A program made the position numbers and the translations under genes. Positions 48,194-59,530 of a DNA stretch of 64,000 nucleotides are shown here, in pieces. How positions within the stretch are numbered: the stretch's first letter is position 1; every line of letters begins with the position of its first letter. The DNA is from Microcebus murinus (Eukaryota > Chordata > Mammalia > Primates > Cheirogaleidae), in the NCBI RefSeq assembly GCF_040939455.1, contig NC_134136.1:101358014-101422013 (forward strand), read 5' to 3'. The notes beneath the pieces are model-generated. The model ran no database searches and was not told the DNA's origin. It saw only the letters and a list, made by a program, of their open reading frames with translations.

Positions 48194-49560
48194 GGAGGGG
48201 GCGGAGCAAGATGGCGGACGAATAACACGGCCAGACAGAGGGTCTCTGCAGAAAAGACCGATTCTAGCAGAAACTAGAGGAAAGAAGCAAGAAGACGAGC
48301 ATACAGTGGACAAGGGCCGGAAGGAGGGGTACCTGAGACCCCGGGAGACTCCACGGGAGGAGGCTGCGGAGGAGAACTGGAGGCTGAGACCACCGGAGCA
48401 GCCCGGAGACCAGCGGCAAGGGTAGGTGGATCTGCTGTTTCCCCTCCCCTGCATTCGGGACTGCTGGTGGGCTCCCAAGCGGGTGGAGAGACCTGCGGAC
48501 ATCAGCCCAGAGACTGACGCCGCCTGCCAATGGTGAGCCTGTAGCAGACGTGGCACCAGGTTCCCAACTTCCTCCGGGCACCTCCGTGTGCACGGAGAGC
48601 CGCGCGGCAGGCGCCATATTGCCTCCTCCTCCCCTCTGCCGACCCTACCCGCGGCTGCCCAGAGAGACAATACAGCCACCGGCCGGAGGCACCTCCAGGG
48701 AACGGGACCTTCCCGTGAGGGACCCCACCCGCCCTCCCAGGTGCTGCTGGCACCGTGTTCCCAGGAAAACGGTGCCGACTCAGAGGCTGAGAGACATAGA
48801 CCCAGCTTGGGCTCCCTGTGGGTGAATTAGGACCGGAAACCCTCTCCCTGGTGGGAATACAGTTTGAACTCTGGGACCCAGAGGTCGGACCTGCAGACCA
48901 GATCCCCTGCACCGAGGGCTAGCATTGCCCGGGGCACAGAAGGGTTATACGTGAACAGCCTACTGAGGTCTGTGTGCCTCCAGGGGCGGATCGGCGTCCT
49001 AGAGGGCAACCCTCCTCCCAGGAGGAGGCCGTGCGCCCAACCCAGGTGGCGTTCCTGTGCAGGGAACCTCCCCGCCGGCATCACAGTCCGGGGAGGCCTG
49101 GTGGCTTGTGGTCTGGCCTGCTGGCAGAGGCCCAGGAGTAGCTGCAGAGTTGGGGAGGGTGGAAAGAAGCGAGGCCTGCTGCAGACTGTGGGTCTCAGAC
49201 AGCCCCACCCCCACACCCAGACTTTCTGGCTGAGCGGGACCATTCCAGCCCCGCCCTGACAGCAGAGAACAGAACTTTGACCCCTGCTAACGGCCTGAGG
49301 GCAGGCTTACCCAACCCAGCTCCGCCCAGAACTAGAGCTGATAACAGGACTCAAAATCAACACCATAGCCTGTTCCTCCAAGCAAACGCCACCTACTGAC
49401 AGGGACAGCATCTTGCACAGCCTTGCCACGGCATCCACTGACTCAATATACAGGGAGTGGTCCAATTTCACCCACAGGCACCACCTAACGCCTCAGAAAC
49501 TAAACAAGGTGTGTGAATACCCAAACAATAACCTAAGGAAAGAAACAACAACTGATCGAC
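48194..49560 (+). promoter_or_regulatory. L1 5'UTR with internal promoter, CpG-rich
   Basis: It is strikingly GC- and CpG-rich in an AT-rich window (for example ccgcgcggcaggcgccatat around 48600). L1 5'UTRs act as internal Pol II promoters starting at the first base. CpG methylation is the usual host control, and this CpG density would fit that. The sequence differs from the human L1 5'UTR apart from the YY1-type start. It holds several open frames on both strands (see findings), expected in part from the GC content. Confidence 0.88.
48207..48217 (+). promoter_or_regulatory. YY1-type site at the L1 5' end
   Basis: CAAGATGGCGG matches the YY1 core AAGATGGCGG. It begins at base 14 of the element, much like the human L1 YY1 site that sets the transcription start. 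Position and sequence are seen; factor binding is inferred. Confidence 0.85.
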
Positions 49561-50565
49561 ATGGGAAGAAATCAGCGAAAGAACTCAGGAAATATGAAGA
49601 ACCAAACGGAAAACACACCCCCAACGAGGAGCACCAGCCCCCTAGAAACGGACACCGACCAAAATCAGGCAACCAATATGACAGAAAAGGAATTTCGTAT
49701 GTGGATCATAAGAACACTCACCCAGCTGCAACAACAACTCAATAACCAACACCAAGAAAACACAAAAAACCTCCAAGAAATGGAACAAAGGTTCAACAAA
49801 GAGATTGACACAGTGAAGAAAACTTTAACCGAAGTCCTGGAGATGAAGAATCAACTCAGAGAACTACAAAATACTGTGGAAAGTCTCAAGAACAGGGTAG
49901 ATCAAGCAGAAGAAAGAATCTCAGAGCTTGAAGATAACACCTTCCAATTAAATAAATCAGTCACAGAAATACAGCAGAGAAACAAGAGAAAAGACCAAAG
50001 TCTACAAGAGCTGTGGGATTATGTGAAAAAACCTAACGTGAGGGTCATAGGTTTAGCCGAAGGGGAGGAAGACAACACTCAAGGGCTGGACAAGCTTTTT
50101 GAAGATATAATAGAGGAAAATTTCCCAGGCCTTGCTCAAAATCTCGATATACAAGTTCAAGAAGCCCAGAGGACCCCTGGGAGATTCAATGCAAACAGGA
50201 AGACGTCACGTCATGCAGTCATCAGACTGACCAAAGTATCAACTAAAGAGGCCCTTCTAAGAGCTGTAAGACAAAAGAAGCAAGTGACATACAAGGGAAA
50301 GCCAATTCGAATAACATCAGACTTCTCTAATGAGACTTTACAAGCAAGGAGAGACTGGGGCCCCATTCTCACTCTTTTGAAACAAAACAATGCCCAGCCT
50401 AGAATATTATTCCCTGCAAAACTAAGCTTCATATATGAAGGAGAAATAAAAACATTCGCAGACAAGCAAAGGCTCAGAGAATTCACCAAGACAAGACCAG
50501 CCCTACAAGAAGTACTTAAAACAGCGTTATGCACGGAACATCATAATAATAATCCACAGATATAA
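49561..50565 (+). CDS. LINE-1 ORF1p, RNA-binding chaperone
   Basis: 334 aa against about 338 in human ORF1p. ORF1p forms trimers, coats L1 RNA in cytoplasmic particles and acts as a nucleic-acid chaperone during reverse transcription. From the sequence: a basic polar N-terminus (1-48), a heptad-rich coiled coil at about 50-142 (LQQQL, EVLEMKNQLRELQN, VDQAEERISELE), an RRM-like domain at about 150-250 that opens with SLQELWDYVKKPNVRVIGL, and a C-terminal domain at about 250-325 with ETLQARRDWGPI and PAKLSFIYEGEIK. The start ATG at 49561 gives the family-typical MG(R/K) N-terminus. An overlapping +1-frame ORF (49413-49745) spans this start. No stop or frameshift is present. ORF2 follows after 41 bp on the same transcript. 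Recognition by family motifs is firm; activity is inferred. Confidence 0.97.
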   Translation: MGRNQRKNSGNMKNQTENTPPTRSTSPLETDTDQNQATNMTEKEFRMWIIRTLTQLQQQLNNQHQENTKNLQEMEQRFNKEIDTVKKTLTEVLEMKNQLRELQNTVESLKNRVDQAEERISELEDNTFQLNKSVTEIQQRNKRKDQSLQELWDYVKKPNVRVIGLAEGEEDNTQGLDKLFEDIIEENFPGLAQNLDIQVQEAQRTPGRFNANRKTSRHAVIRLTKVSTKEALLRAVRQKKQVTYKGKPIRITSDFSNETLQARRDWGPILTLLKQNNAQPRILFPAKLSFIYEGEIKTFADKQRLREFTKTRPALQEVLKTALCTEHHNNNPQI

Positions 50566-50606
50566 AAACAACCAAAACCCAAAGATATTAAAGGCCAGAT
50601 ATTACA

Positions 50607-53600
50607 ATGGCTCAAGACAGAAATCATAGCAACAACATCCAACCCAACAGAATGATCAGTAATCTACCTTACCTATCAGTTCTCTCAATAAATGTGAATG
50701 GCTTAAACTCTCCACTCAAGAGACATAGGCTGGCTGAATGGATAAGAAAATACAGGCCAAGTATATGCTGTCTTCAGGAAACACATTTAACCTGCAAGGA
50801 TGCACATAGACTAAAAATAAAAGGGTGGAGATCAATATTCCAAGCAAATAGAAGCCAAAATAAGGCTGGTGTGGCAGTTCTAATTTCAGATGATTTAGTT
50901 TTTAAACCAACAAAAGTAGTAAAAGACAAAGAGGGTCATTATATAATGGTGAAGGGCACAGTCCAACAAGAAGAGATAACAATTTTAAATATATATGCAC
51001 CCAACTTAGGTGCACCCAGATTCATAAAGCAAACCTTACTGGAGCTAAGAAAATGGATTAATAGCAACTCCATAATCGCCGGGGATTTCAACACCCCACT
51101 GACGGCACGAGACAGATCCTCCAAACAGAAAATTAATAAAGAAATAATGGACTTAAACAAAACTCTAGAACAATTGGGTCTGACAGACATCTACAGAACA
51201 TTCTACCCAAAATCCACTGAATATACGTTCTTCTCATCAGCTCACGGGACATTCTCTAAGATTGACCATATCCTAGGACACAATGAAAATCTCAAGAAAT
51301 TTAAAAAAATAGAAATCATACCATGTACCTTCTCAGATCACAGTGGAATAAAACTAGAAATTAACCCTAACAGAAACTCACATTTCTACACAAAAACGTG
51401 GAAATTAAACAACCTCCTACTAAATGATTACTTCGTAAATGAAGAAATCAAGACGGAAATAAAAAACTTCTATGAAGAAAACGACAATGGAGAGACAAGT
51501 TATCAACTCCTCTGGGACACAGCTAAAGCAGTTCTGAGAGGAAAGTTTATCTCCATAAATGCCTATAACCAAAAGGCAAGAAGATCACAAATAGACAATC
51601 TAATGAAACGACTCAAAGAGCTGGAAAAAGAAGAACAGACCAACCCCAAACCCAGCAGAAGAACTGAAATCAACAAGATCAAATCAGAACTAAACGAAAT
51701 TGAAAACAGGAAAGCTATTCAGGAGATTAATAAAACAAAAATTTGGTTCTTTGAAAAAATAAACAAGATTGACACGCCGTTGGCTAAGCTAACGAAAAGC
51801 AGAAAAGAGAAATCTCTAATAAGCTCCATCAGGAATAAAAAAGGAGATATCACAACTGATCCCAAAGAGATACAAGATACAATTTATGAATACTACAAAA
51901 ATCTTTATGCACACAAACTGGAAAATGTGGAGGAAATGGACAAATTTCTAGAAACACACAGCCTCCCTAGGCTCAACCAGGAAGAAATAGATTCCCTGAA
52001 CAGACCAATCTCAACAGCTGAAATAGAAACAGCAATTAAAAATCTCCCTAAAAAGAAAAGTCCCGGTCCAGATGGCTTCACACCTGAATTTTACCATACT
52101 TACAAAGAAGAACTAGTACCTATCTTGCAGAAACTATTCCACAACATCGAGAAGAACGGAAACCTCCCCGACACCTTTTATGAAGCGAATATTACTCTGA
52201 TACCAAAACCAGGAAAGGATGCAACAAAAAAAGAAAACTACAGACCAATATCCCTAATGAATATAGATGCAAAAATTTTCAACAAAATCTTAGCTAACCG
52301 AATCCAGACACTTATCAAAAAAATAATCCACCACGACCAAGTGGGCTTCATCCCAGGGATGCAGGGATGGTTCAACATACGTAAATCTATAAATGCAATT
52401 CACCACATAAACAGAAGCAAAAACAAAGACCACATGATCCTTTCAATAGATGCAGAAAAAGCTTTTGACAAAATTCAACACCCTTTCATGATACGAACAC
52501 TTAAGAAAATAGGCATAGAAGGGACATACCTAAAAATGATACAAGCCATATATGACAGACCCATAGCCAACATCATACTGAATGGGGAAAGATTGAAATC
52601 ATTCCCACTTAGAACTGGAACCAGACAAGGCTGCCCACTATCTCCACTTCTGTTCAACATAGTGCTGGAAGTCTTGGCTACAGCAATCAGACAAGAAAAT
52701 GGAATCAAAGGTATCCAAATAGGGGCAGAAGAGATCAAACTTTCACTGTTTGCTGATGATATGATATTGTATCTAGAAAACCCCAAGGATTCAACCAAGA
52801 AACTCCTGGAACTGATCAATGAATTTAGTAAAGTCTCAGGATACAAAATTAATACACAGAAATCAGAGGCATTCATATACGCCAACAACAATCTAATTGA
52901 GAACCAAATCAAAGACTCAATTCCCTTCACAATAGCAACAAAGAAATTAAAGTATCTAGGAATATATTTAACCAAAGAGGTAAAAGACCTCTACAGGGAG
53001 AACTATGAAACACTGAGGAAGGAAATAGCAGAGGATGTAAACAGATGGAAATCCATACCATGCTCGTGGATCGGCAGACTCAATATCATCAAAATGTCTA
53101 TACTACCCAAACTGATCTACAGATTCAATGCAATACCTATTAAAATCCCATCAGCATTCTTCACAGATATAGAAAAAATAATTTTACGCTTCGTATGGAA
53201 CCAAAGAAGACCCCGAATATCAAGAGCAATTCTAGGCAACAAAAACAAAATGGGAGGCATTAATATGCCAGATATCAAACTATACTACAAAGCTGTAGTA
53301 ATTAAAACAATATGGTATTGGCACAAAAACAGGAATATTGACCAGTGGAACAGATGTGAGAATCCTGATATAAAACCATCCTCATATAGCCATCTCATCT
53401 TTGACAAAGCAGACAAAAACATACGCTGGGGAAAAGAATCTCTCTTCAATAAATGGTGTTGGGAAAACTGGATAGCCACCTGTAGAAGGCTAAAACAGGA
53501 CCCACACCTTTCACCTCTCACAAAAACCAACTCACGCTGGATAACAGACTTAAACCTAAGATATGAAACTATTAGAACTCTAGAGGAAAAAGTTGGAAAC

Positions 53601-54482
53601 ACTCTCCTAGACATCGGCCTGGGCAAAGAGTTTATGAAGAAGTCCCCAAAGGCAATCACAGCAGCAACAAAAATAAATAAATGGGACATGATCAAACTAC
53701 AAAGCTTCTGCACAGCCAAAGAAATAGTCATGAAAGTAAACAGACAGCCTACAGAATGGGAGAAAATTTTTGCATCCTATGCATCCGATAAGGGACTGAT
53801 AACTAGAATATACTTAGAACTCACGAAAATTAGGAAGAAAAAATCAAATAACCCCATTAAAAAGTGGGCAAAGGACTTGAACAGAAATTTTTCTAAAGAA
53901 GACAGAAGAATGGCCAACAAACATATGAAGAAATGCTCAACATCTCTAATCATCAGGGAAATGCAAATCAAAACCACAATGAGATATCACTTAACCCCAG
54001 TGAGAATGGCCTTTATCAAAAAATCTCCAAACAATAAATGCTGGCGTGGTTGCGGAGAGAGAGGAACACTCCTACACTGCTGGTGGGACTGCAAACTAGT
54101 TCAACCTCTGTGGAAAGCAATATGGAGATACCTTAAAGTGATCCAAGTGAATCTACCATTTGATCCAGCAATCCCATTGCTGGGCATCTACCCAATTGAT
54201 CCAGTGACACTCTACAAAAAAGACACCTGCACTCGAATGTTTATAGCAGCACAATTCATAATTGCAAGGCTGTGGAAACAGCCCAAGTGCCCATCAATCA
54301 AAGAATGGATTAATAAAATGTGGTATATGTACACCATGGAGTACTATTCAGCTCTAAGAAACAATGGTGATATAGCACTCCTTATATTTTCCTGGTTAGA
54401 GCTGGAACCCATACTACTAAGTGAAGTATCCCAAGAATGGAAAAACAAGCACCAGATATATTCTCCAGCAAACTGGTATTAA
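50607..54482 (+). CDS. LINE-1 ORF2p, endonuclease/reverse transcriptase
   Basis: 1291 aa against 1275 in human. ORF2p nicks target DNA and copies L1 or Alu RNA onto the nick (target-primed reverse transcription). The endonuclease (about 16-255) keeps N29, E58 (QETHL), D160 and N162 (GDFN), D220 and the SDH at 243-245. A PIP-box-like I422..Y429-Y430 lies before the RT. The RT keeps D615 (SIDAEKAFD) and FADD at 715-718. The C-terminal C-x3-C-x7-H-x4-C motif is C1145, C1149, H1157, C1162. The start at 50607 (acaATGG) has a good Kozak context, but an in-frame ATG at 50652 would give 1276 aa, nearly human length; which is used is unknown. Translation of ORF2 in human L1 is by poorly efficient reinitiation, and the short spacer fits that. 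No inactivating change is visible. Confidence 0.98.
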   Translation: MAQDRNHSNNIQPNRMISNLPYLSVLSINVNGLNSPLKRHRLAEWIRKYRPSICCLQETHLTCKDAHRLKIKGWRSIFQANRSQNKAGVAVLISDDLVFKPTKVVKDKEGHYIMVKGTVQQEEITILNIYAPNLGAPRFIKQTLLELRKWINSNSIIAGDFNTPLTARDRSSKQKINKEIMDLNKTLEQLGLTDIYRTFYPKSTEYTFFSSAHGTFSKIDHILGHNENLKKFKKIEIIPCTFSDHSGIKLEINPNRNSHFYTKTWKLNNLLLNDYFVNEEIKTEIKNFYEENDNGETSYQLLWDTAKAVLRGKFISINAYNQKARRSQIDNLMKRLKELEKEEQTNPKPSRRTEINKIKSELNEIENRKAIQEINKTKIWFFEKINKIDTPLAKLTKSRKEKSLISSIRNKKGDITTDPKEIQDTIYEYYKNLYAHKLENVEEMDKFLETHSLPRLNQEEIDSLNRPISTAEIETAIKNLPKKKSPGPDGFTPEFYHTYKEELVPILQKLFHNIEKNGNLPDTFYEANITLIPKPGKDATKKENYRPISLMNIDAKIFNKILANRIQTLIKKIIHHDQVGFIPGMQGWFNIRKSINAIHHINRSKNKDHMILSIDAEKAFDKIQHPFMIRTLKKIGIEGTYLKMIQAIYDRPIANIILNGERLKSFPLRTGTRQGCPLSPLLFNIVLEVLATAIRQENGIKGIQIGAEEIKLSLFADDMILYLENPKDSTKKLLELINEFSKVSGYKINTQKSEAFIYANNNLIENQIKDSIPFTIATKKLKYLGIYLTKEVKDLYRENYETLRKEIAEDVNRWKSIPCSWIGRLNIIKMSILPKLIYRFNAIPIKIPSAFFTDIEKIILRFVWNQRRPRISRAILGNKNKMGGINMPDIKLYYKAVVIKTIWYWHKNRNIDQWNRCENPDIKPSSYSHLIFDKADKNIRWGKESLFNKWCWENWIATCRRLKQDPHLSPLTKTNSRWITDLNLRYETIRTLEEKVGNTLLDIGLGKEFMKKSPKAITAATKINKWDMIKLQSFCTAKEIVMKVNRQPTEWEKIFASYASDKGLITRIYLELTKIRKKKSNNPIKKWAKDLNRNFSKEDRRMANKHMKKCSTSLIIREMQIKTTMRYHLTPVRMAFIKKSPNNKCWRGCGERGTLLHCWWDCKLVQPLWKAIWRYLKVIQVNLPFDPAIPLLGIYPIDPVTLYKKDTCTRMFIAAQFIIARLWKQPKCPSIKEWINKMWYMYTMEYYSALRNNGDIALLIFSWLELEPILLSEVSQEWKNKHQIYSPANWY

Positions 54483-54530
54483 CTGAGTAGCACCTAAGTA
54501 GACACATAGGTGCTACAGTAATAGGGTATT

Positions 54531-54647
54531 GGGCAGGTGGGAGGGGGGAGGGGGGCGGGTATATACATACATAGTGAGTGAGATGTGCACCATCTGGGGG
54601 ATGGTCATGATGGAGACTCAGACTTTTGGGGGGAGGGGGGGAATGGG
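54531..54647 (+). other. G-rich polypurine tracts in the L1 3'UTR
   Basis: Two tracts: 54531-54559 (from gggcaggtgggagg onward, with several G-runs of 3-6) and 54628-54647 (ggggggagggggggg then aatggg). Each has four or more G-runs and could fold into a G-quadruplex. L1 3'UTRs in several mammals carry such a tract. The same tracts recur in the copy at 46183-46661. Confidence 0.85.
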
Positions 54648-54690
54648 CATTTATTGAAACCTTAAAATCTGTACCCCCATAATATGCCAA

Positions 54691-54696
54691 AATAAA
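54691..54696 (+). terminator. L1 polyadenylation signal
   Basis: AATAAA directly precedes the poly(A) tail. As in other L1s the signal sits at the very end of the element, which permits read-through and 3' transduction. Confidence 0.85.
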
Positions 54697-54703
54697 AAAA
54701 AAA

Positions 54704-54718
54704 AAAAACTGATTGAGC
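54704..54718. repeat. Target-site duplication, 3' copy, of the full-length L1
   Basis: aaaaactgattgagc, identical to 48179-48193. Its first bases overlap the poly(A) tail, so the exact tail end is ambiguous. Confidence 0.97.
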
Positions 54719-56444
54719 AACAGTAACAAATCAAAAAGAGTTAATATATTATTAAATTTAAAAGACAGTTACAGAAAAATATGTGGGTTCATTTATATAT
54801 AGGTTAAAAACTTGCAAAATTAGGGACACATTGTAAAATTATAAAATTAAGCAAATAATCCATGATCAATTTTGGATAGTAGTTGCCTCCAGAGAATAGG
54901 AAGGATATAGAGGGGGATTTAAAAAATATTGGTCATATTCAATTTCTTAAGCTGCATGATGAAGATTTTATTAAATATTTATGTATAATTTATAAAGTAT
55001 GTTAAATTGGTCAATTTTTAGAAAAATATCTTCTATATTAAAATATATTTTTTCTAGAATTGATCAATTTAATTGCATAACATATAGTTCACTATCACTG
55101 AGCATTTGGTGAATACCTCTGAAAGAGAGTTGGTAGATGGATATATGGTTGATTTGTGGTTAGAGAACCTCTGGATTCAAATCTGTTATATTACCCAACA
55201 TTAAAAGTTCGTTGAAAGTTCAGCGCATTTCTCCTTGCCAGCACCCTACCAACTATGGAAGATTCCACTTCCTTTTACTTTTCACCAGGCATGAGAACAG
55301 CTGTGGGTCTCTTTCTGCAAAGAAGGGCTTGCCACTCCCTGGAGCTTAGTTCATATAAGTTTCATTGTGTCTTCAGTTCTTTGGTTCCAAGGGTAAGTAC
55401 AACACTCCCTTGTAACTTTCTGCATCCAAAGTGAAATAAGGGTCTTCCCCTTTTGAAGTTTTAAACTTATAAATATTTATTCTTTAACAATTAGATATTT
55501 AAGAGGCAATTATTCAAATATATTCCATTTATACTTGTCTTTGAAATTTTCCAATATATAAATAGTGTCTGAAATTTTTATTTCAATGTTGATATTATAT
55601 ACTTTGGTTTTATTCCTTTGGGGAAATTAGTTTTGTTTTTTTTTATAAGACCACAAAAAGGCTACTAAAGGATTATACCATTCTACATGTCTTATATACC
55701 CAAGTAAGTTTCTCGGTTTGTTTCCCTTTTTGTAATTTTTTTCAAGTGTATATACAATACTTTTCCTTTTTGGAAAACATTCCGACATCATTTCTGAAGG
55801 TTATTTTTATTATGCCATCACATTTAAATAACTATGTGGTCAAATATTTCATTCTTCATTCAAATTATATATATGTATATATATTTCATTATTTTAAAAT
55901 ATTGTTTCATTTTTTTGTGCTCATTTTCACTATTGATAATTCCAATATAATTGTTCATTTTTATTTCTCTGTAGGTTATTTTCTTTCTACTCTGGGATCA
56001 TTTAAAATTTATGTTTGCTGTTGGTGTTACTAAATTTTACTGTAATTTTTCTAGGTGTGGATTTTTTTCCATTAACTATCTAGAAGTACTGCAAATCTTA
56101 AGTTTTAATTTTTTTTATTCTTTCCTTTCCTGTTGCCATCTTGGAGATTTTATTAACCTGATCTTTCAAATCAGTAAATATCAGAAGTATCTATCCTATT
56201 ATTTATTCCATTTACCATATTCTTATTTCAAAAAATTATAAATTTTATGCCAAATGCTTCCATTTATTTCTTTTTGATGTTTTCTAGCTTATACTGTTTA
56301 ATGTTTATATTGACTCTTAATTATTTAAGTATATTTAAATTTGTGGTTCTTCTGTTTTATATGTTATCTGTGATTTGGTTTGTTGTCTTTCTTTTGAAGT
56401 AATTGTACTTCAGGTTTCTAATATATTTTGTCTACCTGTAGTGT

Positions 56445-56481
56445 CTACTAGGGAGACTACAGTCTCCAGTCTCCCTAGTAG
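56445..56481. repeat. Perfect 14-bp inverted repeat (hairpin)
   Basis: ctactagggagact at 56445-56458 and its exact reverse complement agtctccctagtag at 56468-56481, separated by a 9-base loop. No transposon end or RNA gene was recognised around it. Confidence 0.95.
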
Positions 56482-57075
56482 TGCCAGCTATTTTGCTTGG
56501 TATTAAAACAAAGTCAAAAGTCAAGGTATTGGATAATCTCTTGGGGTAAATTTGAAGAGATAGGGAGAATATTTTGAACCCCAGAAACACTGTGGGTCAC
56601 TTTAGATTGGTGCCACTCATCAAAGTGACTCCTCTGGCCAGGAGTTCTCTTGAAACTCTTCAGAAAAGCATATGGTGGAGATGGTCTTTCTAGGTTATAA
56701 TCCATTGGCCTTTAGATTTGGAGTGCGAGAACATACAGAACACCCATAAGTGCCTGGTCAGCCTTTATCTGTTATTTTAAACCTCTCATCCTTGCAGAAT
56801 TTTTGTTCTGTACTATTATTTTCTACACTGGTGGTCTCTTCTGTTGCTACAGATTTCTTTGTTGAGGAACCAGTGATTGATGTTTCAGGGTAACAGAGGC
56901 AAAAGAGAACTTAACATCTTCCTTTTATCATTTTCTTTTATTGATTCTTGGGCTACTCCCTTCCCTAAATTGCATCACACTTGGTAAACACAAACACCAC
57001 TCAAGGGAGTCAAAGACACTCCAGGGGATTTCCAGCATGTTGTTATTTTTGCTCACATCAATGGTCACATCAATT

Positions 57076-57139
57076 TTTTTTATCAATTTTTTTATCTCTA
57101 TAGTGTATTTTTTATCAATTTTTTTTATCTCTATAGTGT
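57076..57139. repeat. Tandem duplication of a 32-bp AT-rich unit
   Basis: Two head-to-tail units, each a T-run, atcaa, a second T-run, then atctctatagtgt. The first is 31 and the second 32 bases, differing by one T. Confidence 0.93.
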
Positions 57140-57164
57140 CTTCAGAGTTGATTTTGGAGATGAG

Positions 57165-57445
57165 ATGTGTGGCAGACACCCTCTAAGATGTACTCCAATT
57201 AGTCATAGCCTTGTATAATTCTCCTCTCTCGAGTGCAGGCAAAACTTGTGACTTGATTCTAACCAATAGAATATAACACAGGTAATGGGATTCCAATTCC
57301 TTGATGATGATTATGATGGTCATGATGATGATGTGGGAGTGGTGAGAGACAGAGAGAGAGAGAGAGATTTTCCTACTTGTCTTGAAGAAGCAAAGAGCCA
57401 TGTTGTGAACTGCCTGTGAAAGGGGCCATGTGGAAAGCATTCCAC
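57165..57445 (+). mobile_element. MaLR (MLT1-like) LTR fragment
   Basis: 'ggcagacaccctctaagatg', 'tgacttgattctaaccaata', 'gaatataacacaggtaatgg', then a (GA)n run at 57346-57367 and 'gaagcaaagagccatgttgt' follow a MaLR LTR. It is cut by the L1 at 57446. No internal viral genes. Confidence 0.57.
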
Positions 57446-59530
57446 CTAAGAACTGAATAGGACTAGGATGCCCACTGTCCCCACTTCTGTTCAATATAGT
57501 GCTAGAAGTCCTAGCCAGAGCAATCAGGCAAGAGGAGGAAATAAAGGATATCCAAATATGGAAAGAGGATTTCAAACTATCCCTATTTGTCAATGATAGG
57601 ATCTTATATCTACAAAACCCTAAAGACTCTACCAAAAGACTCCTACATTTTATAAGTTAATTCAGTAAAGTCTCAGGTTACAAAATTAATACACATAAAT
57701 AAGCAGCATTTCTATATACTAATAACAGTCAAGCTGAGAGTCAAATCAAGAACTCAAGACATTTGCAATAGCTGCAATGAAAATTAAAAAAAAAAAAAAA
57801 ACCTAGGAATATACGTAACCAAGAAGGTAAAAGATACCTGCAATGACAACTACAAAACACTGCTGAAGGAAATCATAGGTGACACAAGCAAATGGAAAAA
57901 CATGCATGCTCATGGATTGGAAGAATCAACATTGTTAAAATGTCCATACCACCAAAAGTGATTTACAGATTCAATGCAATTCCCATAAAAATTCCAATGT
58001 CGTTTTTGACATATCTAGAAAAAATCCTAAACATTGTATGGAACCAAGAAAGAGCCCAAAGAGCCAAAGCAATCCTAAGCAAAAAGAATATATCTGGAAG
58101 CATCATATTTCCTGACTTCATATTATAGTATAAGATTATAGTAACCAAAATAGTATGGTATTGGTATAAAGGTAGACACAGATCAATGGAACAGAACAGA
58201 GAACCTAGAAATAAAACCATACAGCTATAACCAACTGATCTTTTACAAACCAGACAAAAATTACACTGGGGAACTGATACCTTATTCAATAAATGGTTTG
58301 GGGAAAATTGGATGGCCACATGCAGAAGAATTAAGCTGGATCATTGTCTCTAACCATGGACAAAAATTAACTCAAGATGGATTAAAGACTTAAATGTAAG
58401 ACTTGAACCCATAAAAATTCTATAAGAAAACACAAGAAAAACTCTCTGGGCATAGGCCTTGGCAAAAAGTTTATGACTAAGACCCCAAAAGCAAATATAG
58501 CAACAACAAAAATAAATAAATGTGACTTGATTGAACTAAAATGTTTCTGCACAGCAAAGAAAATAATCAATCGAGTAAACAGACAACCTAAAGAGTGGGA
58601 GAAAATATTTGCACCCTATACATCTAACAAAGGACTAATATCCAGAATCTACAAAGAACTCAAACTAATCAACAAGAATTAAAAAAAAACAACCCCATCA
58701 AAAAGTGGGCAAAAGATATGAACAGATATTTTTTTCAAAAGAAGATAGACAAATGGCCAAAAAAGTGTGAAAATATGTGTAACATCAGTAATTATCAAGG
58801 AAATACAAATAAAACCCACAAAGTGATACCACCTTACCCATATCATAATGGCCATTATTAAAACATCAAAAAACAATAAATGTTGGCATGGTTGTGGTTA
58901 AAATGGAATGCTTATAACTGTTTGTTGGAAACAGTGTATCCATTATGGAAAGTCGTATGGAGATTACTCAAAGAACCAAAAGTAGACCTACCATTTGATC
59001 AAGCAATCCCACTACTGGGTATCTACCCTAAGAAAAGAAGTCATGTTATAAAGAAGACAACTGCTCCAGAATTTTTATCACAGCACAATTCACAATAGCA
59101 AAGATATGGAATCTACCTAAATGCTCATCAACTGATGAGTGCATAAAGAAAATGTAGTGTATATATATACCGTGAGTACTACTCAGCCATATGAAGAAAT
59201 GAAATGATGTCTTTTGCAGCAACTTGGTTGGAACTGGAGAGTATTATCCTAAGTGAAGTATCTCACGAATGGAAAAATAGATAACATATGCTCTCGCTTA
59301 TAAGTGGGAGCAAAACGAAGGATATATATGGGCATAAAATGCAGTAATGGACATTGAAAATTAAGAAGGAAGGAAAGTGGGAGGGGGTGAGGCATAAAAG
59401 TGTACCTATCACATGCATTGTACACTATTCTGGTAATGAGTACACTGAAAGGCCTGACTTCAGCATGATACAATATATCCATGTAACAAAAAGCACTTGT
59501 ACCCTCTAATTTTGTTTTTAAACAAAAAAA
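57446..59530 (+). mobile_element. L1 3' portion from the RT domain onward
   Basis: It starts at 'gactaggatgcccactgtcc' (the RT motif RQGCPLSP region) and runs to a 3' end 'cttgtaccctctaattttg' with an A-rich tail. The FADD box is replaced by LFVNDR, so the RT is dead apart from many stops. Open pieces of 60-80 codons (57892-58128; 58473-58682; 58880-59098) are decayed ORF2. The 3' end is distinct from the youngest copies. Confidence 0.87.

Larger units (their letters stand above)
48194..54703 (+). mobile_element. Full-length LINE-1 with intact ORF1 and ORF2
   Basis: About 6.5 kb: a 1367-bp 5'UTR, ORF1 (49561-50565), a 41-bp spacer, ORF2 (50607-54482), a 3'UTR of about 210 bp with two G-rich tracts, and a poly(A) tail. 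A perfect 15-bp target-site duplication and lack of any stop or frameshift in either ORF point to a recent insertion. All parts known to be needed for L1 movement are present. It is on the same strand as most surrounding L1s. Its terminus 'ccaaaataaa' is shared with 46183-46661 but not with 36166-36436 or 61915-62238. Whether it is active, fixed or polymorphic cannot be told from one sequence. Confidence 0.98.
54719..57164. other. AT-rich DNA, no gene
   Basis: 54719-54990 may continue the ancient L1/HAL1 piece. 55700-56430 is T-rich with frames of 76-95 codons that have low complexity (poly F/Y/I) and are not coding. 56500-56770 is more complex and unassigned. Confidence 0.42.

Noticed and set aside
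52475..52975. 166-codon minus frame and other antisense frames across ORF2
   Set aside because: Shadow frames opposite the intact ORF2 coding strand, with no independent features.
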